Shown piece after piece: positions 46,326-55,404 of a DNA stretch of 64,000 nt. The notes beneath the pieces were generated by a model. That model searched no databases. It had not been told where the DNA came from and saw only the letters and a list, made by a program, of their open reading frames with translations. The DNA lies in assembly GCF_014332515.1 (NCBI RefSeq), contig NZ_VFSD01000007.1:1-64000 (forward strand). Reading direction: 5' to 3'. This DNA comes from Pontibacter beigongshangensis. GTDB taxonomy: Bacteria; Bacteroidota; Bacteroidia; Cytophagales; Hymenobacteraceae. The stretch's first letter is position 1, and each line of letters opens with the position of its first letter. Made by a program: the position numbers and the translations under genes.

Positions 46326-46421
46326 CTTTACCTCTAACTAAAAAGGAGAAATCGCCAGGCCGCTAACGGTCGGCAGGAAACCAAACTGAACCACACCAGA
46401 AATTTGAATAACCTATTAAGC

Positions 46422-47429
46422 ATGAAGAAAATTTTTTTAAGTCTGATAATGCAAGTAATGCTGGGCAGTATGCTGTATGCCAATCCGATCAAAGTAATTC
46501 TCGACACCGATATGGATTCTGATATAGACGATGTGGCTGCCCTGGCCATGCTGCATCATTTTGCGGATCTCGGAGAGGTTGAAATATTAGCCACCGTCTC
46601 CTGCTCCTCAGACCGGTACTCAGACCAGTTAGTGCATGCCATCAATACCGCTTTTAACCGCCCCGGCATTCTGCTGGGAGCCGCCCGGGCCGATGCACCA
46701 AAGCATGCCTGGGCTCTGAAGAGCGAAACGCTCCTAAAAGAGTTTCCTTCTAAGGCAAAACGGAAACAGACCATGCCGGCGGCCGAGCTGTACAGAAAAG
46801 TGTTGGCCAGCCAGCCAGACAAAAGCGTGGTGATCATCTCGCTGGGCTATCTGAATAACCTGAAAGATTTATTGCTTTCTTCGGCAGACAAATACAGCCC
46901 CCTAACAGGAGCGGAACTGGTTGCAAAAAAGGTGGCATCTTATTACTGCATGGGCGGAACCTACCCCGCCGACACACAAGACAGCTCCATCTACTACGGC
47001 AACTTCAGGCCCGACCCGGCTTCTACGGCTTATGTTTCTCAGCACTGGCCTACCCGGCTTGTGTTCACGGGCGGAGGAGACTTTGCAGCTAAACTTAAAA
47101 GTGGCAATATTCTGAAGCAACTGCCCCAAAACAACATTGTCCGGAGGGCCTATGAGCTAGCCAAGGGCGATGTTTCCAAAGACTGGTCTCACCACTCAGC
47201 CGATGTGATAACCGTTTGGACGGCGGTGCGCGGAACGGCCCCTTATTTTAAGGAGACCACAATGGGTTATAACGAGATAGACCAGTATGGGCGAAATACC
47301 TGGAAAACAAACCGGGATCAGCCCAACCACAGTTACATTTCTGATTTAAAAGAAGGAGTTGAGCCGGAACAGGTGATAGAAGCATTTGACGCAGTACTGT
47401 CGCGGCTTTCGGTTACAGGTCTGAAATAG
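46422..47429 (+). CDS. Secreted inosine-uridine-type nucleoside hydrolase
   Basis: 335 residues from ATG 46422 (TTG at 46404 rejected). Signal peptide to about LYANP, so it acts in the periplasm. The calcium/ribose site motif is present at the mature N-terminus, VILDTDMDSDIDDVAALAML, equivalent to the DxDxxxDD of the family. HSADVITVWTAVRG near the C-terminus resembles the usual His/Asp region. Family members hydrolyse nucleosides to base and ribose. Lying between a lyase and a GH88, with ribokinases and a GRP transporter in the same locus, it is either a ribose-salvage enzyme or a member recruited to another furanoside. Confidence 0.87.
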   Translation: MKKIFLSLIMQVMLGSMLYANPIKVILDTDMDSDIDDVAALAMLHHFADLGEVEILATVSCSSDRYSDQLVHAINTAFNRPGILLGAARADAPKHAWALKSETLLKEFPSKAKRKQTMPAAELYRKVLASQPDKSVVIISLGYLNNLKDLLLSSADKYSPLTGAELVAKKVASYYCMGGTYPADTQDSSIYYGNFRPDPASTAYVSQHWPTRLVFTGGGDFAAKLKSGNILKQLPQNNIVRRAYELAKGDVSKDWSHHSADVITVWTAVRGTAPYFKETTMGYNEIDQYGRNTWKTNRDQPNHSYISDLKEGVEPEQVIEAFDAVLSRLSVTGLK

Positions 47430-47498
47430 GCGGCTTAAGAAAAGACCTTTCGCAGATAATCATACTAGATGCAACGTTTTATTACAATCAAAAAAAGC

Positions 47499-48710
47499 AT
47501 GAAGAAATCATCTAAATTAATACTGGTGTTGTTAGTTGGGGTGCTGGGTACTGTCATTGCCTTCGCATTTGGCCAGAAAGCTAAAGTGCCGGTGAAAAGT
47601 GCCATGCAAACTGTGCAGACGCACTTAACAAATATGACCCGAACCAACACCGACCTAACCCGCTACCCCCGTTCCACTGCCAAAGACGGAACCCTGGCCA
47701 CCGTTACATCCGACGACTGGACGAGCGGCTTCTTCCCGGGCTCGCTCTGGTACATGTACGAGTACACCAACGACAAAAAATGGGAAACGCTTGCCCGTGA
47801 ATGGACTGCCGGCCTTGAGCAGGAGCAGTTCAACAAAACGACCCACGACCTGGGCTTTATGCTCTATTGCAGCTTCGGCAACGGCTACCGCCTCACCAAA
47901 GATCCCAAGTACAGAGATATTCTGATTGAAGGCTCCAACTCCCTGATGTCGAGGTTCGACGAAAGAACCGGCGCTATCCGCTCCTGGGACTTTTTTCGGG
48001 ATGTGTGGCAGTTTCCGGTGATTATAGATAACATGATGAACCTGGAGATGCTGTACTGGGCCTCTAAAGAAACCGGCAATCCGGCTTACGCTAAGGTAGC
48101 CACCACGCACGCCATCACAACACTGGAGAACCATTTCCGGCCAGACTACAGCAGCTACCACGTTATTGATTATGATACGCTGAGCGGCAAAGCACGAGCC
48201 AAGCAAACCCACCAGGGCCATGCCGACGCCTCTTCCTGGGCCCGTGGACAGGCCTGGGGCCTGTACGGGTTTACGGTTGCCTACCGAGAAACAAAAGATG
48301 ATCGTTTCCTGAAGCAGGCGCAGGGTATCGCCGATTTCTTTATCAACCACAAAAACCTGCCATCCGACAAAATACCGTACTGGGATTTTGATGCGCCGTC
48401 GCGCCCCGACCTGCCACGAGATGCCTCTGCGGCTGCCGTAGCAGCCTCTGGTCTGCTGGAATTAAGCGGCTATTCGGGCGCAAAGGGGGAGGCCTACAAA
48501 AAAGCGGCTTCGCAGATGCTGGCCAGTTTAGCCTCGCCTGCCTACCTGGCCAAACCCAATACCAACAACAACTTCGTGCTGATGCACTCCACAGGGCATA
48601 TGCCAGGTAAGTCAGAGATTGATGTGCCTATAAACTACGCCGACTATTATTTTATTGAAGGCATGGTAAGGTTGGAGCAGATGAACAAAGAAAAAAAGGC
48701 GGCTAAGTAA
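47499..48710 (+). CDS. GH88 unsaturated beta-glucuronyl hydrolase
   Basis: 403 residues from ATG 47499 (47469 is an in-frame alternative adding ten residues). Signal peptide MKKSSKLILVLLVGVLG. GH88 alpha/alpha-barrel landmarks: DDWTSGFFPGSLWYMYEYT, THDLGF with Asp117, VIIDNMMNLEML with Asp177, HQGHADASSWARGQAWGLYGF and the C-terminal NYADYYFIEGMVRL. Asp117 and Asp177 correspond to the two catalytic aspartates of characterised unsaturated glucuronyl hydrolases. It hydrates the vinyl ether of 4,5-unsaturated uronosyl ends left by a lyase, freeing the uronic acid. The partner lyase is most likely the 44370 product. Confidence 0.94.
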   Translation: MKKSSKLILVLLVGVLGTVIAFAFGQKAKVPVKSAMQTVQTHLTNMTRTNTDLTRYPRSTAKDGTLATVTSDDWTSGFFPGSLWYMYEYTNDKKWETLAREWTAGLEQEQFNKTTHDLGFMLYCSFGNGYRLTKDPKYRDILIEGSNSLMSRFDERTGAIRSWDFFRDVWQFPVIIDNMMNLEMLYWASKETGNPAYAKVATTHAITTLENHFRPDYSSYHVIDYDTLSGKARAKQTHQGHADASSWARGQAWGLYGFTVAYRETKDDRFLKQAQGIADFFINHKNLPSDKIPYWDFDAPSRPDLPRDASAAAVAASGLLELSGYSGAKGEAYKKAASQMLASLASPAYLAKPNTNNNFVLMHSTGHMPGKSEIDVPINYADYYFIEGMVRLEQMNKEKKAAK

Positions 48711-48742
48711 GGCAGTGCAACTGTTGGTTTGGGGTGGCGCCT

Positions 48743-48806
48743 CAGCAGCAGCAGCAGCAGCAGCAGCAGTGCAACCGTCTGGAGGGCAGTTTCTATTCAA
48801 ATAATC
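48743..48806 (+). repeat. CAG-element, plus orientation
   Basis: Nine CAG units, GTCTGGAGGG core variant and TCTATTCAAATAATCTG tail. Confidence 0.8.
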
Positions 48807-48818
48807 TGCTGTCAGGCA

Positions 48819-48852
48819 ATTGTTGGAATAAAATTGCCCTTCCGGAGGCAGC
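48819..48852 (-). repeat. CAG-element, decayed copy
   Basis: AATTGTTGGAATAAAATTGC, then CCTTCCGGAGG and only CAGCTGC left of the tract. Confidence 0.4.
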
Positions 48853-49005
48853 TGCATAACATCAGCCGAATAATTGAAACTGGCCTACCGCAGCTTTCTG
48901 GTTATAAAAGGCAACTGGAAAATCTAATCCGACAGAGAAAAACTATAGTTAGCATACCATTACCTACAGGCTTAAAAGGTTTCCTGAGCAGGCGCTTTCT
49001 GCTAA

Positions 49006-49020
49006 TAGGAATGTCGGAAT
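49006..49020 (+). promoter_or_regulatory. TAGGAATGTC-type motif
   Basis: TAGGAATGTCGGAAT, about 190 bp before the ribokinase ATG. Confidence 0.4.
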
Positions 49021-49071
49021 AAATTAAAAAGTATACTCATTAGGTTGATAATTGCCATTATTTTGGCAGTT

Positions 49072-49082
49072 CAGGAATGTCT
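49072..49082 (+). promoter_or_regulatory. TAGGAATGTC-type motif, variant
   Basis: CAGGAATGTCT, about 130 bp before the ribokinase ATG, a spacing similar to the 16888 site and its gene. Confidence 0.35.
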
Positions 49083-49212
49083 GGTGGCGCAGTATTTTAA
49101 TGTCATAAAAACAATTAATTCAATACATTTATAAACGAGCCGGTCACGCAGTCAGAAGTAGAACTGGAGCAGCCGGAATGATTAATTCTCACCTACTCAT
49201 TTGCAAGTTACT

Positions 49213-50169
49213 ATGCACGGAAAAATTCTGGTAGTTGGCAGCTCCAACACTGATATGGTTATTAAAGCCGCGAAATTCCCATTGCCTGGCGAGACGGTGC
49301 TGGGGGGGAAGTTCTTCATGAACCCTGGGGGCAAAGGAGCCAACCAGGCTATCTCGGCAGCCCGCCTGGGAGGCAATGTTACTTTTATCGCCAAAGTCGG
49401 CAACGATATTTTCGGGCGTCAGGCCCTGCGGCAGTTCCGGCAGGAGTCGATCAACGACAAGTACATAACCATAGATGCCGATCACCCATCGGGTGTTGCC
49501 CTTATTAATGTAGACAAGAAAGGCGAAAACCGCATCTCGGTGGCCCCGGGCTCCAACGGGCAGCTCAGGCCTGTAGATATTGAGGCAGCGATGGGGCTGG
49601 TGGAGAGTGACACGCTGGTGCTGCTGCAGCTTGAGATCCCGCTGCCGACCGTAGAGCACGTGGTGCGGGAAAGTTACAACAAGGGGCTGCGGGTGCTGCT
49701 GAACCCGGCACCGGCTCTAACGTTGCCGCCCGATCTGTTCTCGCACCTCTACCTGATTACGCCAAACGAAAACGAAGCTGAACTGCTGTCAGGAGTCCGG
49801 GTAACCGACACGGAAAGCGCACGCCGGGCTGCCAGCAAGCTGCAGGAAAAGGGAGTGCCCAACGTTATCATTACGCTGGGAGCCCGAGGCGCTTACCTCC
49901 ACACGGCCACTATTTCGGAGCTGATTCCTGCCCCTGAGGTAGAGGCTTTAGACACAACCGCAGCCGGCGACTGCTTTAACGGTGCCCTGGCAGTGGCGCT
50001 GGCCGAGGACCAGCCCCTGGCTCAGGCCGTGGCTTTTGCCTGTAAGGCTGCTTCCATTTCTGTTACCCGCCTGGGCGCCCAAACCTCTATTCCTTACCGC
50101 AGAGAAGTGGAGGTAGCCACCGTGCTCGATGCAGACAATCAGGCAAGCGTAGTAAGTTCAGCCCCATAG
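49213..50169 (+). CDS. rbsK: Ribokinase
   Basis: 318 residues from ATG 49213, which aligns with the start of the paralogue (MRGKILVVGSS); a TTG at 49201 is rejected. PfkB motifs: NPGGKGANQAISAARLG and the intact catalytic loop DTTAAGDCFNGALAVAL with Asp253. It phosphorylates D-ribose (or a similar sugar) in the cytosol. It aligns ungapped with the 12959 gene across both motifs, so the two arose by duplication, and this copy keeps the catalytic Asp that the other lost. Two TAGGAATGTC-type sites lie upstream and the nucleoside hydrolase is two genes before it. Confidence 0.92.
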   Translation: MHGKILVVGSSNTDMVIKAAKFPLPGETVLGGKFFMNPGGKGANQAISAARLGGNVTFIAKVGNDIFGRQALRQFRQESINDKYITIDADHPSGVALINVDKKGENRISVAPGSNGQLRPVDIEAAMGLVESDTLVLLQLEIPLPTVEHVVRESYNKGLRVLLNPAPALTLPPDLFSHLYLITPNENEAELLSGVRVTDTESARRAASKLQEKGVPNVIITLGARGAYLHTATISELIPAPEVEALDTTAAGDCFNGALAVALAEDQPLAQAVAFACKAASISVTRLGAQTSIPYRREVEVATVLDADNQASVVSSAP

Positions 50170-50223
50170 CAGGCCTTGCTGCCAAACCAATATGGAGGCC
50201 CGGAAGCAAACGCTGAAAAACTG

Positions 50224-50277
50224 CAGCAGCAGCAGCAGCAGCAGCAGCTCCGGAAGGCCATTTTTATTTGAATAATC
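50224..50277 (+). repeat. CAG-element, plus orientation
   Basis: Eight CAG units, CTCCGGAAGG core and TTTTTATTTGAATAATCTG tail, 54 bp after the ribokinase stop. Confidence 0.85.
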
Positions 50278-50402
50278 TGGTTGTTGCGTGTTAGCAGGCT
50301 GCCCTGGAGATTCGATCAAAATCAACGCAGCCTCTGATTTTAGCTGTAGCAATTTCTGATCCTGGAGCTCCCTTATTCCATACCATTCACCTTATTTGCA
50401 TA

Positions 50403-52865
50403 ATGAAAAAATCTTTGTTGCCGGTTTTACTTTTAACCACTATCTGCTGCCTGGCTATCGGGAAGCAAAGCTCTTTTGCGCAGAAAAAAGTTAATCAGAG
50501 CAGGATTTACCACAAGGGTTGGATTGATTTTAACAAAAACGGCATAAAAGACCTTTTTGAGGACGCCTCACAACCCATTGATAAACGGGTAGAAGACCTG
50601 CTCGGGCAAATGACCCTGGAGGAGAAAACAAACCAGTCGGCCACCCTCTACGGTTTTGGCAGAGTATTGAAAGACGAACTCCCAACCCCCGCCTGGAAAA
50701 ACGAAATCTGGAAAGACGGCATCGCCAACATAGATGAGCACCTCAACAGCCTCGCTTATCATCCGCGGGCGCAGAGCCAGCACTCTTATCCTTTCAGCAA
50801 GCATGCCTCTGCCATAAATACCGTGCAGAAATGGTTTGTGGAGGAAACCCGCCTGGGCATTCCGGTTGATTTCACGAATGAGGGTATCCACGGCCTTTGC
50901 CACGACAGAGCCACGCCCTTATGCGCGCCCATCGGCATAGGCAGTACCTGGAACAAGAGCCTAGTGCTGCAGGCAGGCCACATTGTTGGCCGCGAGGCAA
51001 AAGCGCTGGGTTACACCAATGTGTATGCGCCTATTCTGGACCCCGCCCGCGACCCGCGCTGGGGCCGTGTGGTAGAATGCTATGGCGAAGATCCCTTTCT
51101 TATTGCTGAACTGGGCAAGCAAATGGTCACCGGCATCCAAAGCGAAGGAGTCGCCTCCACGCTGAAGCACTACGCCGTGTACAGCGTGCCTAAAGGCGGT
51201 CGCGACGGCAATGCCCGCACCGACCCGCATGTGGCGCCCCGCGAAATGCACCAGCTGTATCTCTACCCCTTTAGAAGGGTGGTGCAGGAGGCCAGGCCGC
51301 TGGGCATAATGAGCAGTTACAACGACTGGGACGGCATTCCGGTGTCAGGCAGCCACTACTTTTTGCGGGAGCTGCTGCGCGAGCAGTATGGCTTTACCGG
51401 TTACGTGGTGTCTGATAGCGAGGCCGTGGAGTTTATTGCCTCTAAACACCGTGTAGCAGCAGATTTTAAAGGAGCAATTGAGCAATCGGTAAATGCGGGG
51501 CTTAATGTCTGGACGAATTTCAGAACACCGGAGACTTATATCCGCAACCTGCGTGAATCGGTGAAAGAGGGGAAGGTGCCGATGGAGACGCTGGACCAGA
51601 ATGTACGGGAGGTGCTACGCGTGAAGTTTCAGCTGGGTTTGTTTGACCAGCCGTACGTGCAGAACCCTAAGCTGGCCGATAAAGTGGTGTATAACCAAGC
51701 TGCCGAAGAGTTTGCCCTGCAGCTCAACCGTGAATCGCTGGTGCTGCTGAAAAATACCGACAACACGCTGCCCTTAGACAAAAACAAGAAAAGCAGGATA
51801 CTGATAACCGGCCCGCTTGCCGCCGAGACAAAATATACGATCAGCAGGTACGGGCCCTCTAACCACCAGAGCATTTCGGTGCTGGATGGCCTGAAGCAGT
51901 ACCAGTCGGAGCAACTGCAGTTCGATTATGCCAAAGGCTGTGACATCGTAAACGAGGGCTGGCCAAACACAGAGCTGCTGCCTCAGCCCCTGAACCAGAA
52001 GGAGCAGCAGCAGATAGCCGAGGCAGTAGCAAAGGCAAAGGAGTCGGATGTGATTATTGCCGTGGTAGGCGAAGACGAGGAGCGGGTTGGCGAGAGCCTG
52101 AGCAGAACCAGTTTAGACCTGCCGGGCCATCAGGAGCGGTTGCTGCAGGCGCTGCACGCCACCGGAAAGCCTGTTGTCGTTATCCTGATTAACGGGCGCC
52201 CGCTTACCATTAACTGGGCCGATGCACATTTGCCGGCCATTCTGGAGGCCTGGTTCCCCGGCCCATCGGCAGGAAGAGCCATAGCAGAGGCTGTTTTCGG
52301 CGACTACAACCCGGGTGGTAAATTACCAGTTACGTTCCCCAAATCAACAGGCCAGCTGGAGCTGAACTTTCCATTCAAACCGGGTTCACATGCCGACCAG
52401 CCCTCCTCCGGAGATAACGGTTTTGGGAAAACACGGGTCAATGGCCCCTTGTATCCCTTCGGGCATGGCCTCAGCTATACCACCTTCGAGTATGGCAAGC
52501 TCGTGATAAGCCCGGCTAACGAAGGGGCTGCCGGCGAAATGGAGGTGCAGGCATGGGTGAAAAATACCGGCAGCGTGAAAGGCGACGAAGTGGTGCAACT
52601 CTACATAAAGGATAAACTGAGCAGCGTTACGACCTACGAAAGCCAGCTGCGCGGATTTGAGCGGGTAATGCTGGCCCCAGGCGAAAGCAAAACCGTCACG
52701 TTCCGGCTGCGCCCCGACGATTTATCACTGTACGACCGCAACATGAACTGGGTAGTAGAGCCAGGCGATTTCGAAGTTCGGGTAGGAAGTTCCTCCCAGG
52801 ACATCAGGCTGAAAGGCGATTTCACCATAACTGAAGAAATATCCAAAGCGATTTTACCAGAATAA
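50403..52865 (+). CDS. GH3 glycoside hydrolase
   Basis: 820 residues. Signal peptide (SSFAQ) and a short EF-hand-like start (DFNKNGIKDLFED, residues about 41-53) as in several Bacteroidota GH3s. The barrel (about 60-415) shows NEGIHGLCHDRATP, DPRWGRVVECYGEDP, KHYAVYSVP and YVVSDSEAV with nucleophile Asp338. The alpha/beta domain (about 440-650) has AVVGEDEERVGES, with GESLSRTSLDLPG placed where acid/base glutamates are found. An FnIII-like domain ends the protein (LAPGESKTVTF). It differs strongly from the GH3 at 10037, so different linkages are likely. Confidence 0.93.
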   Translation: MKKSLLPVLLLTTICCLAIGKQSSFAQKKVNQSRIYHKGWIDFNKNGIKDLFEDASQPIDKRVEDLLGQMTLEEKTNQSATLYGFGRVLKDELPTPAWKNEIWKDGIANIDEHLNSLAYHPRAQSQHSYPFSKHASAINTVQKWFVEETRLGIPVDFTNEGIHGLCHDRATPLCAPIGIGSTWNKSLVLQAGHIVGREAKALGYTNVYAPILDPARDPRWGRVVECYGEDPFLIAELGKQMVTGIQSEGVASTLKHYAVYSVPKGGRDGNARTDPHVAPREMHQLYLYPFRRVVQEARPLGIMSSYNDWDGIPVSGSHYFLRELLREQYGFTGYVVSDSEAVEFIASKHRVAADFKGAIEQSVNAGLNVWTNFRTPETYIRNLRESVKEGKVPMETLDQNVREVLRVKFQLGLFDQPYVQNPKLADKVVYNQAAEEFALQLNRESLVLLKNTDNTLPLDKNKKSRILITGPLAAETKYTISRYGPSNHQSISVLDGLKQYQSEQLQFDYAKGCDIVNEGWPNTELLPQPLNQKEQQQIAEAVAKAKESDVIIAVVGEDEERVGESLSRTSLDLPGHQERLLQALHATGKPVVVILINGRPLTINWADAHLPAILEAWFPGPSAGRAIAEAVFGDYNPGGKLPVTFPKSTGQLELNFPFKPGSHADQPSSGDNGFGKTRVNGPLYPFGHGLSYTTFEYGKLVISPANEGAAGEMEVQAWVKNTGSVKGDEVVQLYIKDKLSSVTTYESQLRGFERVMLAPGESKTVTFRLRPDDLSLYDRNMNWVVEPGDFEVRVGSSSQDIRLKGDFTITEEISKAILPE

Positions 52866-52868
52866 AAT

Positions 52869-52917
52869 CAGCAGCAGCAGCGGAAAGCTCCGGAAGGCTG
52901 TTTTGATTAGAATAATC
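52869..52917 (+). repeat. CAG-element, plus orientation
   Basis: Four CAG units, GCTCCGGAAGG core and TTTTGATTAGAATAATC tail. It begins three bases after the GH3 stop. Confidence 0.85.
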
Positions 52918-53126
52918 TGATGAAGGTGCTGATGGGCTAAAGGGTAAACAGAAGATTCAGCACTTGCCGGATCATAAATTCAGAGGTCTGGAGAGACACA
53001 CTCAAAAGGCCCTCTTTATGCAAATAGTTTATGGCCGCTTGTGCCTACTTGTATGGCCTGTGCCTGTCGCCGCACCCGAAAAATTTAAATGTAATTAGTT
53101 ATCCTCCTTATTTAACTTTAGTTGTA

Positions 53127-54131
53127 ATGAAAAAGAACAATTTGCTTTTCCTCCTCCTTGTCCTGCTTGGTTTCTCCTGTGCGTCAGCAGAACAAGAAGG
53201 GCAGCAGGGACTGCCGGCCTTACAGGTGTCGGGCAATGTTTTTACGAACAGTACCGGGCAGACCGTAAGGCTGGAGGGCGTGAGTTTTGCCGACCCTGAC
53301 AAGCTGGAGAGCGAGGGGCAATGGAACCGCGAGTTTTTCCAGGAGGCCAGCAACTGGGGCTGCAACGTAGTGCGGTTTGCCATACACCCGGGTGCGTGGC
53401 GCAAGCGTGGCCCCGAGAATTATGTGGCGCTGCTGGACAAGGGCATGCAGTGGGCAACAGAAACCAACATGTATGTTATCCTGGACTGGCACTCTATCGG
53501 TAACCTGGTAGAGGGTAAATACCCGTCTGCCAACTATGCCACCACCTGGGAGGAGACGGTCGATTTCTGGAAAATGATGGCGGAAAGATACAAGGGCAAT
53601 ACAACAGCCGCCCTCTTCGAGCTGTATAACGAGCCCACCGCCGACAAAGGCGAATTGTCCTGGGATACCTGGAAACCCGTAATGGAGAAACTTATCTCCG
53701 AAATCAAAACCGTTGACGACCAGAAAATATTTCTGGTGGCTGGCATGGATTGGGCTTACCTGCTCGACGAAGTTATTGAGAAGCCGATAGACCATGCCAA
53801 TGTGGCTTATGTAACGCACCCTTACCCGCAAAAAAGATCGCAGCCTTGGGAGAGCAAGTGGGAGGCAGACTGGGGCAAGGTAGCCGACCATTACCCGATT
53901 GTGGCAACTGAGTTTGGTTTTGTGGGCGAAGGGGAGCGTGGGGAGCACATACCCGTTGTCGGCGATGAGGTTTACGCGGAAGCCATCATCAATTATTTCG
54001 ATAAAAAAGGAGTGTCTTACACGGTTTGGTGTTTCGATCCGTCCTGGTCGCCAGCCATGCTCGAGGACTTTAACTTTACCCCGTCGCGGCAGGGTCGTTT
54101 CTTCAAAAAGGTGTTGCAGCGAAATTTGTAA
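53127..54131 (+). CDS. GH5 cellulase-like lipoprotein
   Basis: 334 residues from ATG 53127 (the upstream TTG-started frame from 53031 lacks a signal until MKKNNLLFLLLVLLG). Lipobox LGFSCASAE. GH5 barrel: NSTGQTVRLEGVSFADPDKL, NVVRFAIHPGAW, VILDWHSIGN, acid/base Glu169 in LYNEPTADKG, YVTHPYPQK and nucleophile Glu262 in ATEFGFVGEGERG. It belongs to a different GH5 subgroup from the four related GH5 domains of the locus, closer to classical cellulase/mannanase types. As a lipoprotein it probably acts on the surface or in the periplasm on the beta-linked backbone. Confidence 0.92.
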   Translation: MKKNNLLFLLLVLLGFSCASAEQEGQQGLPALQVSGNVFTNSTGQTVRLEGVSFADPDKLESEGQWNREFFQEASNWGCNVVRFAIHPGAWRKRGPENYVALLDKGMQWATETNMYVILDWHSIGNLVEGKYPSANYATTWEETVDFWKMMAERYKGNTTAALFELYNEPTADKGELSWDTWKPVMEKLISEIKTVDDQKIFLVAGMDWAYLLDEVIEKPIDHANVAYVTHPYPQKRSQPWESKWEADWGKVADHYPIVATEFGFVGEGERGEHIPVVGDEVYAEAIINYFDKKGVSYTVWCFDPSWSPAMLEDFNFTPSRQGRFFKKVLQRNL

Positions 54132-54247
54132 TCCGGCTTTCAGCAAGAATCGGGGCAGAAAATGCTTTCCTGAATAAATAAAGAAGCAACTCTTTCCCGG
54201 CTATAATTTTTGAATAGCTGACATTATGCTGCCAGCGATGCTTTAAA

Positions 54248-54306
54248 AGCAGCAGCAGCAGCAGCAGCAGCAATTTGCCTGGAGGTACTATTTGATTAGA
54301 ATAATT
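54248..54306 (+). repeat. CAG-element, plus orientation
   Basis: Seven CAG units, degenerate CCTGGAGG core and TTTGATTAGAATAATTGCG tail. Confidence 0.85.
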
Positions 54307-54380
54307 GCGTAACATCAGTTCTTCTGCTCAAATAGTGCCTCCAACGGTTGCTGCCGCATCTTCAGATCCATAAAAATAAA

Positions 54381-54429
54381 CTATTCAGTTATCTAAAAGC
54401 GCCAACAGCCCTCTGGCTGCTGCTGCTGC
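54381..54429 (-). repeat. CAG-element, decayed copy
   Basis: CTATTCAGTTATCTAAAAGC, then CCCTCTGG and four CTG units; tail and core have several changes. Confidence 0.35.
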
Positions 54430-54541
54430 GTAACATCAGTAATAATACCATCTGGTAAAAAGGAGGTTCCATATTTCTTTCGCTAAATAGAGAATACCCT
54501 ACAGGAGCCACAGGGCAGATGAGGTTGCCCGGTGCACCGAT

Positions 54542-54607
54542 TGACGATTTTTTGTTTGAGCGTTCAGCGAGTGGGGGAAGGGGCCCTCGACAAACAAAAT
54601 CGTCTTG
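54542..54607. other. Inverted repeat with long loop
   Basis: GACGATTTTTTGTTTG and CAAACAAAATCGTC (one bulged T) enclose about 35 bp. Directly followed by the 54617 hairpin. Confidence 0.5.
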
Positions 54608-54616
54608 ATTTTTTTG

Positions 54617-54644
54617 GTTCTTTTTGTATCAAGACAAAAAGAAC
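54617..54644. other. GTTCTTTTTGT hairpin
   Basis: Perfect GTTCTTTTTGT / ACAAAAAGAAC with loop ATCAAG. From memory, very similar sequences are scattered between genes in many Bacteroidota. Terminator or REP-like element. Confidence 0.55.
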
Positions 54645-54719
54645 AAAGACATGGGCAATAAAATAAGCTGCTGCAGCTGTCAAAGCTCAAAGGCGGCTAT
54701 TCTAACTTAAACTCCTGAA

Positions 54720-54810
54720 CCATTGCCTTAGGCTCTCGCCCACAAGATCCCTCCTGGATGACAAAAGGAGGCTATAGGGTGAGAGTATGGAAGAAGCTAA
54801 ATACGATTTG
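54720..54810 (+). repeat. D-family repeat, copy 1
   Basis: CCATTGCCTTAGGCTCTCGC, CCACAAGATCC, GGATGACAAAA, GTGAGAGTATG and TACGATTTG are shared in order with 56728-56826. Confidence 0.8.
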
Positions 54811-54818
54811 ATATAAGT

Positions 54819-55154
54819 ATGCCCAGACATTGTTTCACACTTGATTTAAAAGAAGACCCTGCCTTAATTTCGGAGTATGAGCAGCACCACAGCGCCGTAT
54901 GGCCCGAGATCCTGGAAAGCATACAGGAGGCAGGCATCCGCCAGATGGACATATACCGATGGGGCAACCGCCTGTTTATGATCATGGAGGTAGAAGAAGA
55001 TTTCAGTTTTGAGCGGAAAAACGAGCTGGATGCCGCCAACCCCAAGGTGCAGGAGTGGGAGAAGCTGATGTGGAAATACCAGCAGGCCTTGCCCGGCACA
55101 AAACCCGGAGAAAAGTGGCAGCCGATGGCCAAATTATTCAGCTTAAACGGCTAA
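54819..55154 (+). CDS. rhaM: L-rhamnose-type mutarotase
   Basis: 111 residues, about the full length of the YiiL/RhaM family (PF05336), no signal peptide. The ferredoxin-like fold carries Tyr20 and His24 in EYEQHHSAVWPEIL, the RWGNRLFMIMEV strand and the C-terminal WQPMAKLF. It interconverts alpha- and beta-anomers of L-rhamnose in the cytosol; Bacteroidota members near fucosidase genes may act on L-fucose instead. With two GH29s and a BNR_4 protein in the locus, either sugar is possible. A D repeat ends just before its start codon. Confidence 0.85.
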   Translation: MPRHCFTLDLKEDPALISEYEQHHSAVWPEILESIQEAGIRQMDIYRWGNRLFMIMEVEEDFSFERKNELDAANPKVQEWEKLMWKYQQALPGTKPGEKWQPMAKLFSLNG

Positions 55155-55404
55155 GGAGCCTGGCTATAAAATAGTTTAATGATAGAAACGACAGAAAACC
55201 TGCTTTAACTCCAAACCAGGGAGCATTCTCTGCTGTTCTCTTAAATTGCTGCCATTAGCTGACAACTATATTAGCACTCCTCCAATTCGATTTTTAGAAA
55301 GGTTTAATGCTCTTAAAGCAGCCAGCAAGCCTATCTGCCATAATTTCTAATTTTGAAATTCTAATTTTTAATCTGGCCAAGCACTATTGTCATATCAGAA
55401 AAAC

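Larger units (their letters stand above)
48711..49212. other. Intergenic region upstream of the second ribokinase
   Basis: 502 bp containing a plus CAG-element (48743-48806), a decayed minus-like core (48819-48852) and two motif sites 66 bp apart (49006, 49072). Confidence 0.6.
54132..54818. other. Repeat-rich intergenic region before the mutarotase
   Basis: 687 bp: a plus CAG-element (54248), a decayed copy (54381), two inverted-repeat structures (54542-54607, 54617-54644) and a D repeat (54720-54810) ending just before the mutarotase start. Confidence 0.6.

Noticed and set aside
53220..54146. 308-codon minus-strand frame
   Set aside because: Antisense to the GH5 lipoprotein, which carries intact catalytic motifs.
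50158..54315. Open frames encoding poly-Leu, poly-Ala or poly-Gln runs across CAG-elements
   Set aside because: They are translations of the CAG tract on either strand, lack start context and share no protein family.
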